A stretch of 48,055 nucleotides of DNA, taken from positions 1 to 48,055 of the forward strand of contig NZ_PZKC01000016.1 of the NCBI RefSeq assembly GCF_003034845.1, written 5' to 3'. Below are positions 38,833 through 48,055 of the stretch, one piece after another. Numbering within the stretch: the first letter of the stretch is position 1; each line of letters opens with the position of its first letter. The DNA is from Pseudothauera lacus. Its GTDB lineage: Bacteria; Pseudomonadota; Gammaproteobacteria; Burkholderiales; Rhodocyclaceae. Under the pieces are notes generated by a model, which saw only the letters and a list, made by a program, of their open reading frames with translations, made no database searches and had not been told where the DNA came from. The translations under genes and the position numbers were made by a program.

Positions 38833-40329
38833 ATGGAATTTACCATAAAGACGGCATCCCCGGCGCAGCTCGCCACCGCTGCCGTGGTGGTCGGCGTGAG
38901 TGCCGACGGCAAGCTCGACGGCGCTGCGGCGGCGCTCGACAAGGCCAGCGGCGGGCGCCTCGGCAAACTGCTCAGGCGCGGCGACCTCGACGACAAGGCC
39001 GGCGCCACGGTGCTGCTCCACGACGTGGACGGCATTGCCGCCGAACGCATCCTGCTGGTCAGCCTCGGCAAACGCGACGCCTGGGGCGAGAAGGCCTGGC
39101 GCGATGCCGTCGGCGCCGCCGCCAAGGCCCTTGCCGCCAGTCCTGCGCGTGAGGCTGCGGTATTCCTCGGCGAAGCCGCGCTGCCCGGCCGTCAGCCGGC
39201 GTGGATGCTGGAGCAGTTGACCCGCCTGCTCGCCGACGGCGCCTACCGTTTCGACGCCCCGCGGGCCACACCGGCAAAGCGCGAGCGTGGCGTCAGGCGC
39301 ATCACTTTGGGCATCTCCGGCAAGGTCGACGCGGCTCTCGAGGCCGCGGTGCGGCGCGGCCAGGCTAGCGCAGAGGGCATGGCGCTGGCGCGCGACCTGG
39401 GCAACCTGCCCGGCAACGTGTGCACCCCGACCTATCTCGCGGAAACCGCCCAACAACTCGGCAAGCAGTTCAAGTTCAAGGTCGAGGTGCTCGATCGCGC
39501 CGACATGGAGAAGCTCGGCATGGGCGCCCTGCTGTCGGTGGCACGGGGCTCGCATCAGCCGCCGCGCTTCATCGTCATGCACTACAAGGGCGGCAAGGCG
39601 AAGGACAAACCGGTCGTGCTGGTCGGCAAGGGCATCACCTTCGACACCGGCGGCATCTCGCTGAAGCCCGCCGCCGAGATGGACGAGATGAAGTACGACA
39701 TGTGCGGTGCGGCAAGCGTCATCGGCACCTTCAAGGCCATCGCCCGCATGGCACTGCCGATCAACGTCGTCGGTCTGGTACCGACCACCGAGAACATGCC
39801 CGGCGGCAGCGCCACCAGACCCGGCGACGTGGTCACCTCGATGTCCGGGCAGACCATCGAGATCCTCAACACCGACGCCGAAGGCCGCCTCATCCTGTGC
39901 GATGCGCTGACCTACGCCGAGCGCTTCAAGCCCGCCTGCGTCATCGACGTCGCCACGCTCACCGGTGCCTGCGTGGTTGCCCTCGGCAAGATCCCCAGCG
40001 GCCTGCTGGCCAACGACGACGAGCTCGCCGCCGAGCTTCTCGCGCGCGCCAACGAAAGCGGCGACCGCGCCTGGCAGCTGCCGCTGTGGGAGGAATACCA
40101 GGAACTGCTGAAGAGCAACTTCGCCGACATGGGCAACATCGGCGGCCGCTACGCCGGCACCATCACCGCGGCCTGCTTCCTTGCCCGTTTTACCAAGGCC
40201 TACAAGTGGGCGCACCTGGACATTGCCGGCACCGCCTGGGTATCTGGCGATGCCAAGGGCGCCACCGGGCGTCCGGTGCCGCTGCTCGCCCACTTCCTTG
40301 CCACCCGCGCCGGCGTGACGGAGCACTGA
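38833..40329 (+). CDS. pepA: Cytosol (leucyl) aminopeptidase
   Basis: A 498-residue M17 two-metal aminopeptidase; some members also bind DNA in regulation and site-specific recombination. The catalytic C-terminal domain has VGKGITFDTGGISLKPA with metal-binding Lys/Asp, EMKYDMCGAASV, and the family signature NTDAEGRLILCDAL. The N-terminal half is the variable macro-like domain. holC follows 5 bases later, so pepA-holC is a conserved operon opposite lptF. Confidence 0.95.
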   Translation: MEFTIKTASPAQLATAAVVVGVSADGKLDGAAAALDKASGGRLGKLLRRGDLDDKAGATVLLHDVDGIAAERILLVSLGKRDAWGEKAWRDAVGAAAKALAASPAREAAVFLGEAALPGRQPAWMLEQLTRLLADGAYRFDAPRATPAKRERGVRRITLGISGKVDAALEAAVRRGQASAEGMALARDLGNLPGNVCTPTYLAETAQQLGKQFKFKVEVLDRADMEKLGMGALLSVARGSHQPPRFIVMHYKGGKAKDKPVVLVGKGITFDTGGISLKPAAEMDEMKYDMCGAASVIGTFKAIARMALPINVVGLVPTTENMPGGSATRPGDVVTSMSGQTIEILNTDAEGRLILCDALTYAERFKPACVIDVATLTGACVVALGKIPSGLLANDDELAAELLARANESGDRAWQLPLWEEYQELLKSNFADMGNIGGRYAGTITAACFLARFTKAYKWAHLDIAGTAWVSGDAKGATGRPVPLLAHFLATRAGVTEH

Positions 40330-40334
40330 GCACC

Positions 40335-40772
40335 GTGCCGCGGGTGCAGTTCTATCACAACACCCCCGACCGCCTGGCGCTGGCCTGCGAACTGGCCGCA
40401 CGCGCACAGGCCGGCGGACGGCGGGTCGCCATGCGGGTCAGCGACGCCGCCGCTGCCGCCCGCCTCGATCAGGCCCTGTGGCGCTTCGACGCCCAGTCTT
40501 TCATCCCCCATGTGATGGTGGACAGCCCCCTCGCGGCTCACACGCCGGTACTCATCGGACGCAGCGACGCGCCCCTGCCCTGGCCACACGACGACCTGCT
40601 GTTCAATCTCGCCGCCGATCTGCCTCCGGACTTCGAACGCTTCCGCATGATCGTCGAGATCGTCGGCCACAGCGAAGCCGACAAGGCCCCCGGACGTGAA
40701 CGCTACCGCCACTACAAACGCTGCGAACTGCCTATCCAGCTCTTCGACGCCGAACGCAGGGAGCCGCTGTGA
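40335..40772 (+). CDS. holC: DNA polymerase III chi subunit
   Basis: HolC connects the clamp loader (through psi) to single-strand binding protein at the replication fork. The product is 145 residues. It starts with VQFYHNTPDRLALACELAARA, then has LDQALWRFDAQSFIPHVMV and a late FERFRMIVEIVG segment; all are typical. A GTG start at 40335 gives the normal length and lies 5 bases after the pepA stop. Its stop overlaps the GTG of the next gene. Confidence 0.92.
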   Translation: MPRVQFYHNTPDRLALACELAARAQAGGRRVAMRVSDAAAAARLDQALWRFDAQSFIPHVMVDSPLAAHTPVLIGRSDAPLPWPHDDLLFNLAADLPPDFERFRMIVEIVGHSEADKAPGRERYRHYKRCELPIQLFDAERREPL

Positions 40773-41305
40773 ACCCCTGGCAGCCCCCCGCCGCCCTCCA
40801 CGACGCCGACATAGAGGCCGCCGACCGCCTGCTCGATCAGGCCGATGCCCTGCTGCGCCGTCACCGCAGCGGCAGTGACGCCCCCGTGCAACCGGTCGAC
40901 GCCGACGACCTGCCCATCCTCACCGATGTCGTCGACGAAGACGAGATCGACCTCGCCGCCCTTACCCCGCTGTCGCCCGCAGCCCCGTCGCCGCCCGCCG
41001 CCGAAACACCACCCGCCCCCGTCGCGACTCCGCCGGCTCCGCCACCACCCGCTGCCACGGCGGTGGCGCCCGTGCCCAGCTTCCACGATCTCCTCACCGA
41101 ACACCTCATCGAGCTCGACACCGAACTCACCCGCGAGATCGAAACCTGGCTCGATCGCGAACTGCCGCAGATGGTGGCGCGCGAACTCGACGCCTTTGGC
41201 GAGCGCCTGCACCGCCAGGCCCTCGAACACCTGCGCACCACGCTGCTGCCCCGCCTCTCCGACCGCATCGCCGCGCACCTCGACGGCCAGCGCCAGGACG
41301 ACTGA
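40769..41305 (+). CDS. Hypothetical protein between holC and valS
   Basis: A 178-residue protein. An N-terminal helix rich in Asp/Ala (AADRLLDQADALLRRH, about residues 18-33) is followed by an acidic stretch with LTDVVDEDEIDLAAL, a Pro/Ala linker (about 68-100), and a C-terminal amphipathic region (about 105-170) of Leu/Glu/Arg helices. It looks like two helical modules joined by a flexible linker; no catalytic motif is visible. The GTG start overlaps the holC stop (GTGA), so it is translationally coupled to a replisome gene. Its position between holC and valS suggests a small lineage-specific family, possibly DUF2486, but I am not certain of that name. Function unknown. Confidence 0.7.
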   Translation: MNPWQPPAALHDADIEAADRLLDQADALLRRHRSGSDAPVQPVDADDLPILTDVVDEDEIDLAALTPLSPAAPSPPAAETPPAPVATPPAPPPPAATAVAPVPSFHDLLTEHLIELDTELTREIETWLDRELPQMVARELDAFGERLHRQALEHLRTTLLPRLSDRIAAHLDGQRQDD

Positions 41306-41403
41306 CCGGCTCCGCGCCTGCCCCTGCACACCTGCCGCAGCACGGAGGCCCCTGCGCCATCCGTTATAATTCGCCCTTTGCCTGAAAAGACCCCGAGCAC
41401 ATC

Positions 41404-44376
41404 ATGGAACTTGCCAAGAGCTTCGAACCGGCCGAAATCGAACGGCGCTGGTACCCCGAATGGGAATCGCGCGGCTACTTCGACGCCGGACTCGACAAGT
41501 CCCGCAACGATGCCTTCTGCATCCTGCTGCCGCCGCCCAACGTCACCGGCACGCTGCACATGGGGCACGGCTTCAACCAGACCATCATGGACGCGCTCAC
41601 CCGCTACCATCGCATGCGCGGCGACAACACGCTGTGGCAGCCGGGCACCGACCACGCCGGCATCGCCACCCAGATCGTCGTCGAGCGCCAGCTCGACGCC
41701 CAGGGCATTTCGCGCCACGACCTCGGCCGCGAGAAGTTCCTCGAGAAGGTGTGGGAGTGGAAGGAATACTCCGGCGGCACCATCACCCGCCAGATGCGCC
41801 GCCTGGGCACCAGCCCGGACTGGAAGCGCGAACGCTTCACCATGGACGAAGGCCTGTCGAAGACGGTCACCGAGACCTTCGTGCGCCTCTACAACGAAGG
41901 CCTGATCTACCGCGGCAAGCGCCTGGTGAACTGGGACCCCAAGCTCGGCACCGCGGTGTCCGACCTCGAAGTGGTGTCCGAGGAAGAGGACGGCAAGCTC
42001 TACCACATCCTCTACCCGTTCTCCGAAGGCCCGATCGGTGAGCTGAAAGGCCTCACCGTTGCCACCACCCGCCCCGAGACCCTGCTCGGCGACGTCGCGG
42101 TGATGGTGCACCCGGAAGACGAGCGCTACGCCCACCTGATCGGCAAGACCGTCGCCCTGCCGCTCACCGGCCGCCACATCCCGATCATCGCCGACGACTA
42201 TGTCGACCGCGAATTCGGCACCGGCTGCGTCAAGGTCACCCCGGCACACGACTTCAACGACTACGCGGTCGGCCAGCGCCACAAGCTCGACATGATCGTC
42301 GTGCTCAAGCTCGACGGCTCCATCCCGGCCATTGCCGAACGCTACAGCACCGATGGCCGCAGCCTCGACGGCGTGCCGATGCCCGCTTCCATCGTCGGCA
42401 TGGACCGCGTCCCCGCGCGCACCCAGGTCGTCACCGAGCTGGAAGCCCTCGGCCTGATGCTGGAGATCAAGGCCCACAAGATGCAGGTACCGCGCGGCGA
42501 CCGCACCAACGTGGTCATCGAGCCGATGCTCACCGACCAGTGGTTCGTTGCCATGAGCAAGCCCGGCGCGGACGGCAAGAGCATCACCGAGAAGGCGCTC
42601 GAATGCGTCGCCTCCGGCGAGATCAAGTTCTACCCCGAAAACTGGATCAACACCTACAACCAGTGGCTGAACAACATCCAGGACTGGTGCATCTCGCGCC
42701 AGTTGTGGTGGGGCCACCGCATTCCGGCCTGGTATGACGACGAAGGCCGCATCTACGTCGCCGCCAGCGAGGAAGCCGCCATCCACGCTTGGAAGGCCGA
42801 TCTCGAAGCCGAGATCGCCGGCCTGCAGGCCGAAGTCGCCACGCGCCAGAGCCAGGGCCAGACCGCCGGGCAGTATCCGGAACTCGCCCAGCGTCTGGCG
42901 GTGCTGCACGCCCGTCACGAGGAAGGCCGCCTGCGCCAGGAAGAGGACGTGCTCGACACCTGGTACTCCTCCGCGCTGTGGCCCTTCTCCACGCTGGACT
43001 GGACGCCCGAGTGGCCGGGCAAGAGCAACGACGCCCTCGACCTCTACCTGCCCTCCACCGTGCTGGTCACCGGCTTCGACATCATCTTCTTCTGGGTCGC
43101 CCGCATGGTGATGATGACCAAGCACATCACCGGCAAGATCCCCTTCAGGCACGTCTATGTGCACGGCCTCATCCGCGACGCGGAAGGCCAGAAGATGAGC
43201 AAGTCGAAGGGCAACGTGCTCGACCCCATCGACCTCATCGACGGCATCTCGCTCGACGAACTGGTCGCCAAGCGCACCTTCGGGCTGATGAACCCCAAGC
43301 AGGCGCAGAGCATCGAGAAGAAGACGCGCAAGGAGTTTCCCGCCGGCATCCCCGCCTTCGGCACCGATGCGCTGCGCTTCACCTTCGCCTCGCTGGCCAG
43401 CCCGGGCCGCGACATCAAGTTCGACCTGGCGCGCTGCGAGGGCTACCGCAACTTCTGCAACAAGCTGTGGAACGCCACCCGCTTCGTGCTGATGAACTGC
43501 GAGGGCGCCGACTGCGGCATGGCGCCGGAGGCCACACGGGAGTTCTCCTTTGCCGACCGCTGGATCGTCTCGCGCCTGCAGCGCACCGAGGCCGAGGTCG
43601 CCGAGCAGTTCGAGGCCTACCGCTTCGACCTCGCCGCCAAGGCGGTATACGAGTTCGTCTGGGACGAATACTGCGACTGGTATCTGGAGATGGCCAAGAT
43701 CCAGATCCAGACCGGTAACGAAGCCCAGCAACGGGCCACCCGCCGCACCCTGCTGCGCGTGCTGGAGACCGTGCTGCGCCTGGCGCATCCGCTGATTCCC
43801 TTCATCACCGAAGAGCTGTGGCAGACCGTCGCCCCGCTGGCGGCGCGCAAGGACACCGACAGCCTGATGCTGGCGCGCTACCCGGTGGCCGACCGCGCGC
43901 GCATCGACGAAGGCGCCGAGGCCCAGGTCGCCGAACTCAAGCAGCTGGTGCATGCCTGCCGCAACCTGCGCGGCGAGATGAACATCTCCCCCGCCCAGCG
44001 CCTGCCGCTGGTGGTCGCCGGTGACGCTGCCACCCTGCAGGCCTACCTGCCCTACCTCGCCGGCCTCGCCAAGCTCGCCGAAGTCGACCTGGTGGCCGAT
44101 ATTCCCGCCGATGCGCTGGCACCGGTAGCCGTGGTCGGCGAAACCCGCCTGATGCTGAAGGTGGAGATCGATCTTGCCGCAGAGCGCGAACGCCTTACCA
44201 AGGAAATCGCCCGCCTTGAAGGCGAGATCGCCAAGGCCGAAGGCAAGCTCGGCAATGCCAGTTTCGTCGATCGCGCCCCCGCCGCGGTGGTACAGCAGGA
44301 GCGCGAACGCCTGGCCGCCTTCAAGGCCACCCTGGCGCAGCTGCGCCCGCAGCTCGACAAGCTCGCCGGGCGCTGA
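41404..44376 (+). CDS. valS: Valyl-tRNA synthetase
   Basis: A class I aminoacyl-tRNA synthetase of 990 residues. It has [17 protein letters not shown], carrying the HIGH-type motif (HMGH), a CP1 editing domain, [12 protein letters not shown] for ATP binding, an anticodon-binding helical domain and a C-terminal coiled coil ([20 protein letters not shown], about residues 925-990) that embraces the tRNA. A perfect TATAAT at 41365-41370, without a good -35, is a probable promoter. A strong hairpin follows. Confidence 0.97.
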   Translation: MELAKSFEPAEIERRWYPEWESRGYFDAGLDKSRNDAFCILLPPPNVTGTLHMGHGFNQTIMDALTRYHRMRGDNTLWQPGTDHAGIATQIVVERQLDAQGISRHDLGREKFLEKVWEWKEYSGGTITRQMRRLGTSPDWKRERFTMDEGLSKTVTETFVRLYNEGLIYRGKRLVNWDPKLGTAVSDLEVVSEEEDGKLYHILYPFSEGPIGELKGLTVATTRPETLLGDVAVMVHPEDERYAHLIGKTVALPLTGRHIPIIADDYVDREFGTGCVKVTPAHDFNDYAVGQRHKLDMIVVLKLDGSIPAIAERYSTDGRSLDGVPMPASIVGMDRVPARTQVVTELEALGLMLEIKAHKMQVPRGDRTNVVIEPMLTDQWFVAMSKPGADGKSITEKALECVASGEIKFYPENWINTYNQWLNNIQDWCISRQLWWGHRIPAWYDDEGRIYVAASEEAAIHAWKADLEAEIAGLQAEVATRQSQGQTAGQYPELAQRLAVLHARHEEGRLRQEEDVLDTWYSSALWPFSTLDWTPEWPGKSNDALDLYLPSTVLVTGFDIIFFWVARMVMMTKHITGKIPFRHVYVHGLIRDAEGQKMSKSKGNVLDPIDLIDGISLDELVAKRTFGLMNPKQAQSIEKKTRKEFPAGIPAFGTDALRFTFASLASPGRDIKFDLARCEGYRNFCNKLWNATRFVLMNCEGADCGMAPEATREFSFADRWIVSRLQRTEAEVAEQFEAYRFDLAAKAVYEFVWDEYCDWYLEMAKIQIQTGNEAQQRATRRTLLRVLETVLRLAHPLIPFITEELWQTVAPLAARKDTDSLMLARYPVADRARIDEGAEAQVAELKQLVHACRNLRGEMNISPAQRLPLVVAGDAATLQAYLPYLAGLAKLAEVDLVADIPADALAPVAVVGETRLMLKVEIDLAAERERLTKEIARLEGEIAKAEGKLGNASFVDRAPAAVVQQERERLAAFKATLAQLRPQLDKLAGR

Positions 44377-44393
44377 AAAGCAGCCCCGGAAAT

Positions 44394-44423
44394 ACAACGG
44401 GCCACCGTCTGGTGGCCCGTTGT
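44394..44423. terminator. Terminator between convergent valS and the TusA-like gene
   Basis: A 13-bp perfect stem, ACAACGGGCCACC, loop GTCT, GGTGGCCCGTTGT. It lies 17 bases after the valS stop and 19 bases from the opposing stop, so it probably serves both. The T content downstream is modest. Confidence 0.8.
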
Positions 44424-44442
44424 GCATTTCAGGCTGCTTTCT

Positions 44443-44673
44443 TCACTTGCGCTTGAGGAAGAACTCGAACGACTTGTCGGCGGTCTCGCCCTGGCTGAGG
44501 AGTTCGTTGCCGGTCTGCTTGGCAAAGGCCTGGAAGTCCTTCACCGAGCCCGGATCGGTGGCCAGCACCCGCACGACCTGCCCCGGCATCATCTCGGCCA
44601 GCATCTTCTTGGCACGCAGAATCGGGAGCGGGCAGTTGAGCCCGCGGGCATCCACTTCCTTGTCGAAATTCAT
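44443..44673 (-). CDS. TusA family sulfurtransferase-like protein
   Basis: A 76-residue protein of the TusA/SirA/YedF family, which carries persulfide sulfur on a conserved cysteine. The motif is DARGLNCPLPILRAKKML (CPxP, Cys at residue 14). The C-terminal half, with VRVLATDPGSVKDFQAF, fits the two-layer fold. I chose the ATG at 44673, preceded by GAGGAA, over the upstream ATG at 44727. It could serve tRNA thiolation, molybdenum cofactor sulfuration or sulfur oxidation; moaC lies nearby, but this is weak evidence. Confidence 0.9.
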   Translation of the reverse strand: MNFDKEVDARGLNCPLPILRAKKMLAEMMPGQVVRVLATDPGSVKDFQAFAKQTGNELLSQGETADKSFEFFLKRK

Positions 44674-44736
44674 CGTTCCTCTTCCTCGATCAGCAAATCG
44701 GTCAATTCTAACCCGATTCGCCGCCAATCTCCGCGA

Positions 44737-46170
44737 TCAGCGCCGCTGCTGGGCACGCATCTCGTCGGCGCGCGCCTTCAGTTCGCGCAGGCGTGCGTCC
44801 ATCGCCGAGAGCTCGTAGAAGTCGGCGTCGCCGGCGCGACGACCGATTTCCAGCTGCTCGATGGCCGCCGGCAGCGCGCCCTGCAGCACGTACAGTTCGG
44901 CCTGGGCACGATGCTGTGCAGCGCGCAGACCGAGTGCGGCGTTGGCGCGCGCCAGCGTCCCCCACAGGCGGGGGTCGTCATTGCGCTGCTGCAAGCCACT
45001 GCGCGCCAGCGCGGCGGCTTCCTGCGCACGGCCACCGGCAAGCAGGGCGTCGGCAAGGGCGTAGCGCACGCTGCGGCTGTCACGGTCGTGCTCATGCGCG
45101 GCCTGCAGCACGGCTATCGCCGCTGCCGGATCACGCCGGGCAAGGTGTATTTCGCCGGCGAGAACGGCAACAAAGCTCTCCCCACCATCGCCCGGCGGCA
45201 GCGCGCGCAGGCTTGCCAGCGCCTCCTCGGCACGCCCGGCACGCCACTGTGCGCGGGCCAGCCCGTACTGGGTGGCGCGATCGCCGGGCAGCACCGCGCT
45301 GCGCGCCTCCATGTCGCGCAGCGCATCGACCGGCGCCCCGGCATTGGCGCGCAGCTTGGCGCGCACGAAGGCAAAAGCCGGCGAATCGACCACCTGTCGG
45401 TAACGCATCTGCGCCACGCGGTTGTCCATGTCGGCAATCCGCGCAGTGGTCAGCGGGTGGGTACGCACATATACCGGTGCATTGCTCTCGTAAAGACGAC
45501 CGGCGCGCTGCAGGCGTTCAAAGAAGGACGGCATGCCGCGCACGTCGAAGCCGGCACCCTCCAGGGTCTGCAGGCCGACGCGGTCGGCTTCGTGCTCCAT
45601 GTCGCGGGAGAAGCTCAGTTGCGACTGCAAGGCCCCGGCCTGCCCCGCTGCCAGCGCCGCCTCGGCAACCTGCGAATTGCTGCGCGCGGCAAGAATCGCC
45701 ACCAGCACCGAGGCCAGCATCACCATGCCGGCCTGGCTCTGCTTGCCGACCAGTTGCGCAATGTGGCGCTGGGTGACGTGGGCGATCTCATGGCCGAGAA
45801 CCGAAGCCAGTTCCGACTCGCTCTCCGCCGCAAGGATGAGCCCGGTATGCACACCGATGTAACCGCCGGGCAAGGCGAAGGCATTCAGGGTGTTGTCGCG
45901 GATGGCGAAAAAGTCGAGCCCCTGCTGCGGATTGGGGCTCGCCGCGGCGAGGCGGCGACCAAGCCTGTTGAGGTACTCCTCGACCTCGGCATCGTCCAGA
46001 TAGGCGGGATCGCGCCAGCGGATGTCGGCGATGATCGACTCGCCGATACGGCGCTCGGTGAGCGGCGACAGGTCGCTCGCGGCAACGTCGCCAAGGTCGG
46101 GCAGGTCGAAGGCTGCCGCGGGATGGACCAGTGCGGCGCTGAGCAGGAGGGAGAGAAGTCGGCGCATCAT
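44737..46170 (-). CDS. Periplasmic M48 zinc metalloprotease with TPR domain (BepA-like)
   Basis: A 477-residue protein resembling BepA/YfgC, a periplasmic protease-chaperone that monitors outer-membrane protein assembly. A signal peptide (residues 1-20, cut near AAA-F) precedes the M48 domain with the zinc site HEIAH (127-131) and the third-ligand segment EHEADRVG (from 192). The remaining 230 residues form TPR-like helical repeats ([38 protein letters not shown]). It has a double ATG start. It is divergent from moaC, an order shared by related betaproteobacteria. Confidence 0.92.
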   Translation of the reverse strand: MMRRLLSLLLSAALVHPAAAFDLPDLGDVAASDLSPLTERRIGESIIADIRWRDPAYLDDAEVEEYLNRLGRRLAAASPNPQQGLDFFAIRDNTLNAFALPGGYIGVHTGLILAAESESELASVLGHEIAHVTQRHIAQLVGKQSQAGMVMLASVLVAILAARSNSQVAEAALAAGQAGALQSQLSFSRDMEHEADRVGLQTLEGAGFDVRGMPSFFERLQRAGRLYESNAPVYVRTHPLTTARIADMDNRVAQMRYRQVVDSPAFAFVRAKLRANAGAPVDALRDMEARSAVLPGDRATQYGLARAQWRAGRAEEALASLRALPPGDGGESFVAVLAGEIHLARRDPAAAIAVLQAAHEHDRDSRSVRYALADALLAGGRAQEAAALARSGLQQRNDDPRLWGTLARANAALGLRAAQHRAQAELYVLQGALPAAIEQLEIGRRAGDADFYELSAMDARLRELKARADEMRAQQRR

Positions 46171-46252
46171 CGGGTGCTATGATACCGCCGCTTTTTCAAC
46201 GGTTCCGCCGCGCTTGTATCGGCGTGTGGCCGCAGCCGGAGTACACCGCCCC

Positions 46253-46753
46253 ATGCACAATCCCCTCACCCATTTCGACGCCGACGGCCAGGCCCACATG
46301 GTGGACGTCGGCGAGAAGGCCGAAACCCGCCGCATCGCCGTAGCCAGCGGCCGCATCAGCATGCAGCCTGCCACCTTCGCGATGGTCGCCGCAGGCACTG
46401 CCAGGAAAGGCGATGTGCTGGGCATCGCCCGCATCGCCGCCATCCAGGCGGCCAAGCGCACCAGCGACCTCATCCCCCTCTGCCACCCCATCGCACTCAC
46501 CCGCGTCGCCGTAGCCTTCGAACTCGACGCCACGCAATCCACCGTCCATTGCACGGTCACCGCGGAAACCGTAGGGCGCACCGGGGTGGAAATGGAGGCA
46601 CTGACCGCGACCAGCGCCGCGCTGCTCACCATCTACGACATGTGCAAGGCCATCGACCGCGGCATGACCATCGAAGCGGTGAGCCTGCAGGAGAAGCTTG
46701 GCGGCAAGTCCGGGCACTGGACGGCTGCGCCCCCCACCGGCAAACAAGCCTGA
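46253..46753 (+). CDS. moaC: Cyclic pyranopterin monophosphate synthase
   Basis: MoaC acts with MoaA to make cyclic pyranopterin monophosphate, the first intermediate of molybdenum cofactor. The product is 166 residues. Motifs: [49 protein letters not shown] and [14 protein letters not shown], with the active-site Lys and Asp. The ATG at 46253 gives the standard length; the frame is open further upstream without meaning. No other moa genes are in the window. Confidence 0.96.
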   Translation: MHNPLTHFDADGQAHMVDVGEKAETRRIAVASGRISMQPATFAMVAAGTARKGDVLGIARIAAIQAAKRTSDLIPLCHPIALTRVAVAFELDATQSTVHCTVTAETVGRTGVEMEALTATSAALLTIYDMCKAIDRGMTIEAVSLQEKLGGKSGHWTAAPPTGKQA

Positions 46754-46766
46754 TACACGCGCCCTC

Positions 46767-46784
46767 TGTCGGAAAATTTTACAC
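46767..46784 (+). promoter_or_regulatory. Candidate PEP-CTERM box upstream of PEP-CTERM gene 2
   Basis: TGTCGG-N5-TTTACAC, identical in 13 fixed positions and spacing to the motif at 10744. It ends 75 bases before the -24 element at 46859, a suitable distance for a sigma-54 enhancer-binding protein. Confidence 0.6.
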
Positions 46785-46857
46785 TCGCAAGCCAAGCTGG
46801 AGCTTGATCGCAAAAAAACATCTTGCATTACATTGACTTAGAGTAGCCATAGAGATA

Positions 46858-46873
46858 TGGCACGCGCATTGCT
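46858..46873 (+). promoter_or_regulatory. Sigma-54 promoter of PEP-CTERM gene 2
   Basis: TGGCACG-N4-TTGCT, an exact match to the -24/-12 consensus, with GG at 46859 and GC at 46871. Transcription should start near 46884, 25 bases before the ATG, leaving the GGAG ribosome site in the leader. Confidence 0.88.
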
Positions 46874-46908
46874 TTATGCCCACCACTTTAATGCAGATGG
46901 AGTAGCAA

Positions 46909-47856
46909 ATGCAGCTCAGCAACACCTCACTGGCCAGAAAGTGTCTCACCGCCGTCATCGCGATGGCGCTTCCAATCGCCGCCAGTGCCGCTCCTGTAAT
47001 TGTTGAAAGCCCTTACATCCGGACGGCCATTGGAGATAACGGCACGCTCGGTTACGGCGGCAACACGTCCCCGGGGTTGCAGCACGACCCCAGCGGAACG
47101 GGCAATTGGGGCGTCGAAGACTACCTCACCCCGGGCTCTCCGTGGGAGTACTTCGGCGTTACAACGGACCAGACCGGGACAGTCGGCAACAACAATGAGG
47201 ACTGGGGAAGCTCGCCGATTTTCACCACCTCCGGCCCTGTCGATGTCAGCGCGACGTCCGCATTTGATTACCACGTCATCTGGGCAGGCCAGTACGGCGT
47301 CGGCGGCAGTGCCTTTTTCGAGATCACGCACAGTTACTTCTTCAATCAGAACAACGAACGCATCAACATCGAAACCACCATCACTGCTCTCCAGACTTTG
47401 ACCGGTGGCCGGTTCCTGCGCGCGATCGATCCGGATCCCGACGTCAATACCCATGGTGACTACGACACCATCAACTCCCGTGGCGGTGCGGGCATCGCAC
47501 CCGAGGACTTCGTTAACTCCGTGGGCTCCCACACCGGACTGACGCTTGGGCTGTTCACCCGCTCGGACATGACTCACAACACCGGTATTTCTGCATCCTG
47601 GACGACCGACCCCGAGTTCTACCTTGCCGGCACTAATGACGGCAACGGCGACTATGTCATCGGTCTTTCCTACGATTTCGGCAGCTTGAATACCGGCGAG
47701 TCCGTAACCATGTCATATGCATATGTTATGGGCGGCACGCTGGACACGGTGGACATCCCGGATCCCAGCCAGATCCCCGAGCCTGCCACTCTCGGCCTGC
47801 TTGGCATCGGGCTCTTTAGCATCGCCGCCGGCATGCGCCGCCGCCGCAAGCAGTAA
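46909..47856 (+). CDS. PEP-CTERM sorting domain protein
   Basis: A secreted 315-residue protein. It has a signal peptide (about residues 1-27, cut near ASA-A), a Gly/Asn/Thr-rich, beta-type extracellular domain with no family I recognise (segments such as FEITHSYFFNQNNERINIETT and GDYVIGLSYDFGS), and a C-terminal sorting signal IPEPATLGLLGIGLF followed by a hydrophobic helix and RRRRK. It would be processed by an exosortase encoded elsewhere and released or retained at the cell surface with exopolysaccharide. It is monocistronic, with a sigma-54 promoter and strong terminator. Codon use is less GC-biased than in neighbouring genes, with many Asn and Thr, as is usual for this class. Confidence 0.92.
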   Translation: MQLSNTSLARKCLTAVIAMALPIAASAAPVIVESPYIRTAIGDNGTLGYGGNTSPGLQHDPSGTGNWGVEDYLTPGSPWEYFGVTTDQTGTVGNNNEDWGSSPIFTTSGPVDVSATSAFDYHVIWAGQYGVGGSAFFEITHSYFFNQNNERINIETTITALQTLTGGRFLRAIDPDPDVNTHGDYDTINSRGGAGIAPEDFVNSVGSHTGLTLGLFTRSDMTHNTGISASWTTDPEFYLAGTNDGNGDYVIGLSYDFGSLNTGESVTMSYAYVMGGTLDTVDIPDPSQIPEPATLGLLGIGLFSIAAGMRRRRKQ

Positions 47857-47878
47857 AACCGCTGGACTGCAATTCAAT

Positions 47879-47912
47879 AAGCGGAGCCCCTCAGGGGGCT
47901 CCGCTTTTTTTT
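47879..47912 (+). terminator. Rho-independent terminator of PEP-CTERM gene 2
   Basis: AGCGGAGCCCC (47880-47890), loop TCAG, GGGGCTCCGCT (47895-47905), then a run of eight T. The intron starts one base later, at 47914. Confidence 0.95.
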
Positions 47913-47913
47913 G

Positions 47914-48055
47914 GTGCGCCCAGCATGGGCGCACTCCTGCGGGTGTAAGTCCCGCCGTAAGTTGATCACAGCGAACGAAGTGAAGCGCAACTGCGTGAGG
48001 GCGACCGAGCGTGGGGAGGAAGCGTGGAGCATAAGCTGCGAGCCGATGAACAAGA
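47914..48055 (+). mobile_element. 5' part of a group II intron (truncated by window edge)
   Basis: Begins GTGCG, with a perfect 9-bp hairpin (GTGCGCCCA / TGGGCGCAC) and then GCGGG-TGTAAGT-CCCGC, a typical group II domain I segment, followed by further structured, purine-rich sequence. The first 44 bases match the inverted copy at 1-45 exactly. It is inserted one base after the T run of a Rho-independent terminator, the hallmark target of class C introns. The open reading frame of its reverse transcriptase, if present, lies beyond the window. Confidence 0.75.

Noticed and set aside
38698-40407. Upstream extension of lptF (open frame of 932 codons)
   Set aside because: The extra part is antisense to pepA; the lptF start at 38697 matches the family.
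40861-44427. 1188-codon minus-strand open frame across valS
   Set aside because: Mirror frame of valS; composition is that of a GC-rich shadow, with no family motifs or ribosome site.

Overview
The window looks like chromosomal DNA of a GC-rich betaproteobacterium of the Rhodocyclales (Azoarcus/Thauera/Zoogloea type). This is inferred from gene order and protein style: purM divergent from perM-hda-HAD, rpsP-rimM-trmD-rplS, lptFG divergent from pepA-holC-valS, ilvBHC-pssA-leuA, M48 peptidase divergent from moaC, and two PEP-CTERM proteins. No rRNA, tRNA or CRISPR array was seen. Nearly everything is single-copy housekeeping sequence.

Layout. 1-45 is the inverted 5' end of a group II intron. 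53-4812 (minus) is an RND efflux operon (adaptor, pump, small Pro/Ala-rich protein) ending in a hairpin. 4932-8617 holds purM (minus), then perM-hda-HAD phosphatase (plus), followed by a 166-bp element bounded by inverted repeats. 8823-10678 holds an orphan periplasmic binding protein and a divergent unknown gene. 10812-11743 is a sigma-54 driven PEP-CTERM/NIDO gene. 11841-17167 is a plus-strand run: pcnB, folK, a DUF486 protein, a deoxynucleoside kinase, panB, panC and a CBS-domain protein. pepN follows on minus. 19873-21744 is a gene-poor, lower-GC patch with one periplasmic thioredoxin-fold protein. 21745-23541 (minus) is a sigma factor operon (sigma factor, DUF3619, DUF3106, RDD). 23664-30376 covers branched-chain amino acid synthesis (ilvB, ilvH, ilvC, leuA), interrupted by pssA and an InaA-type lipopolysaccharide kinase. 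30416-34196 holds wrbA-DUF2069 (minus), yihY (plus) and a PilZ-like protein (minus). 34380-36450 is the S16/RimM/TrmD/L19 operon. 36533-38697 is lptF-lptG (minus). 38833-44376 is pepA, holC, a small acidic protein and valS. 44443-46170 (minus) is a TusA-like protein and a BepA-like protease, then moaC (plus). 46858-47912 is a second sigma-54 driven PEP-CTERM gene with a strong terminator, and 47914-48055 is the 5' end of the same group II intron.

The most informative points are regulatory and mobile. Both window ends carry the same intron start, each directly behind a terminator hairpin, as expected for class C group II introns. Both PEP-CTERM genes have a -24/-12 promoter preceded by the same spaced motif, TGTCGG-N5-TTTACAC, a candidate binding site for the PEP-CTERM-box response regulator (PrsR). 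The InaA-type kinase gene has an 11-bp tandem repeat of PhoB-box geometry and appears nearly leaderless. The sigma factor gene seems to start at CTG. I found no convincing wholly new multi-gene system; the nearest candidate is the PEP-CTERM regulon signature together with the flanking introns.
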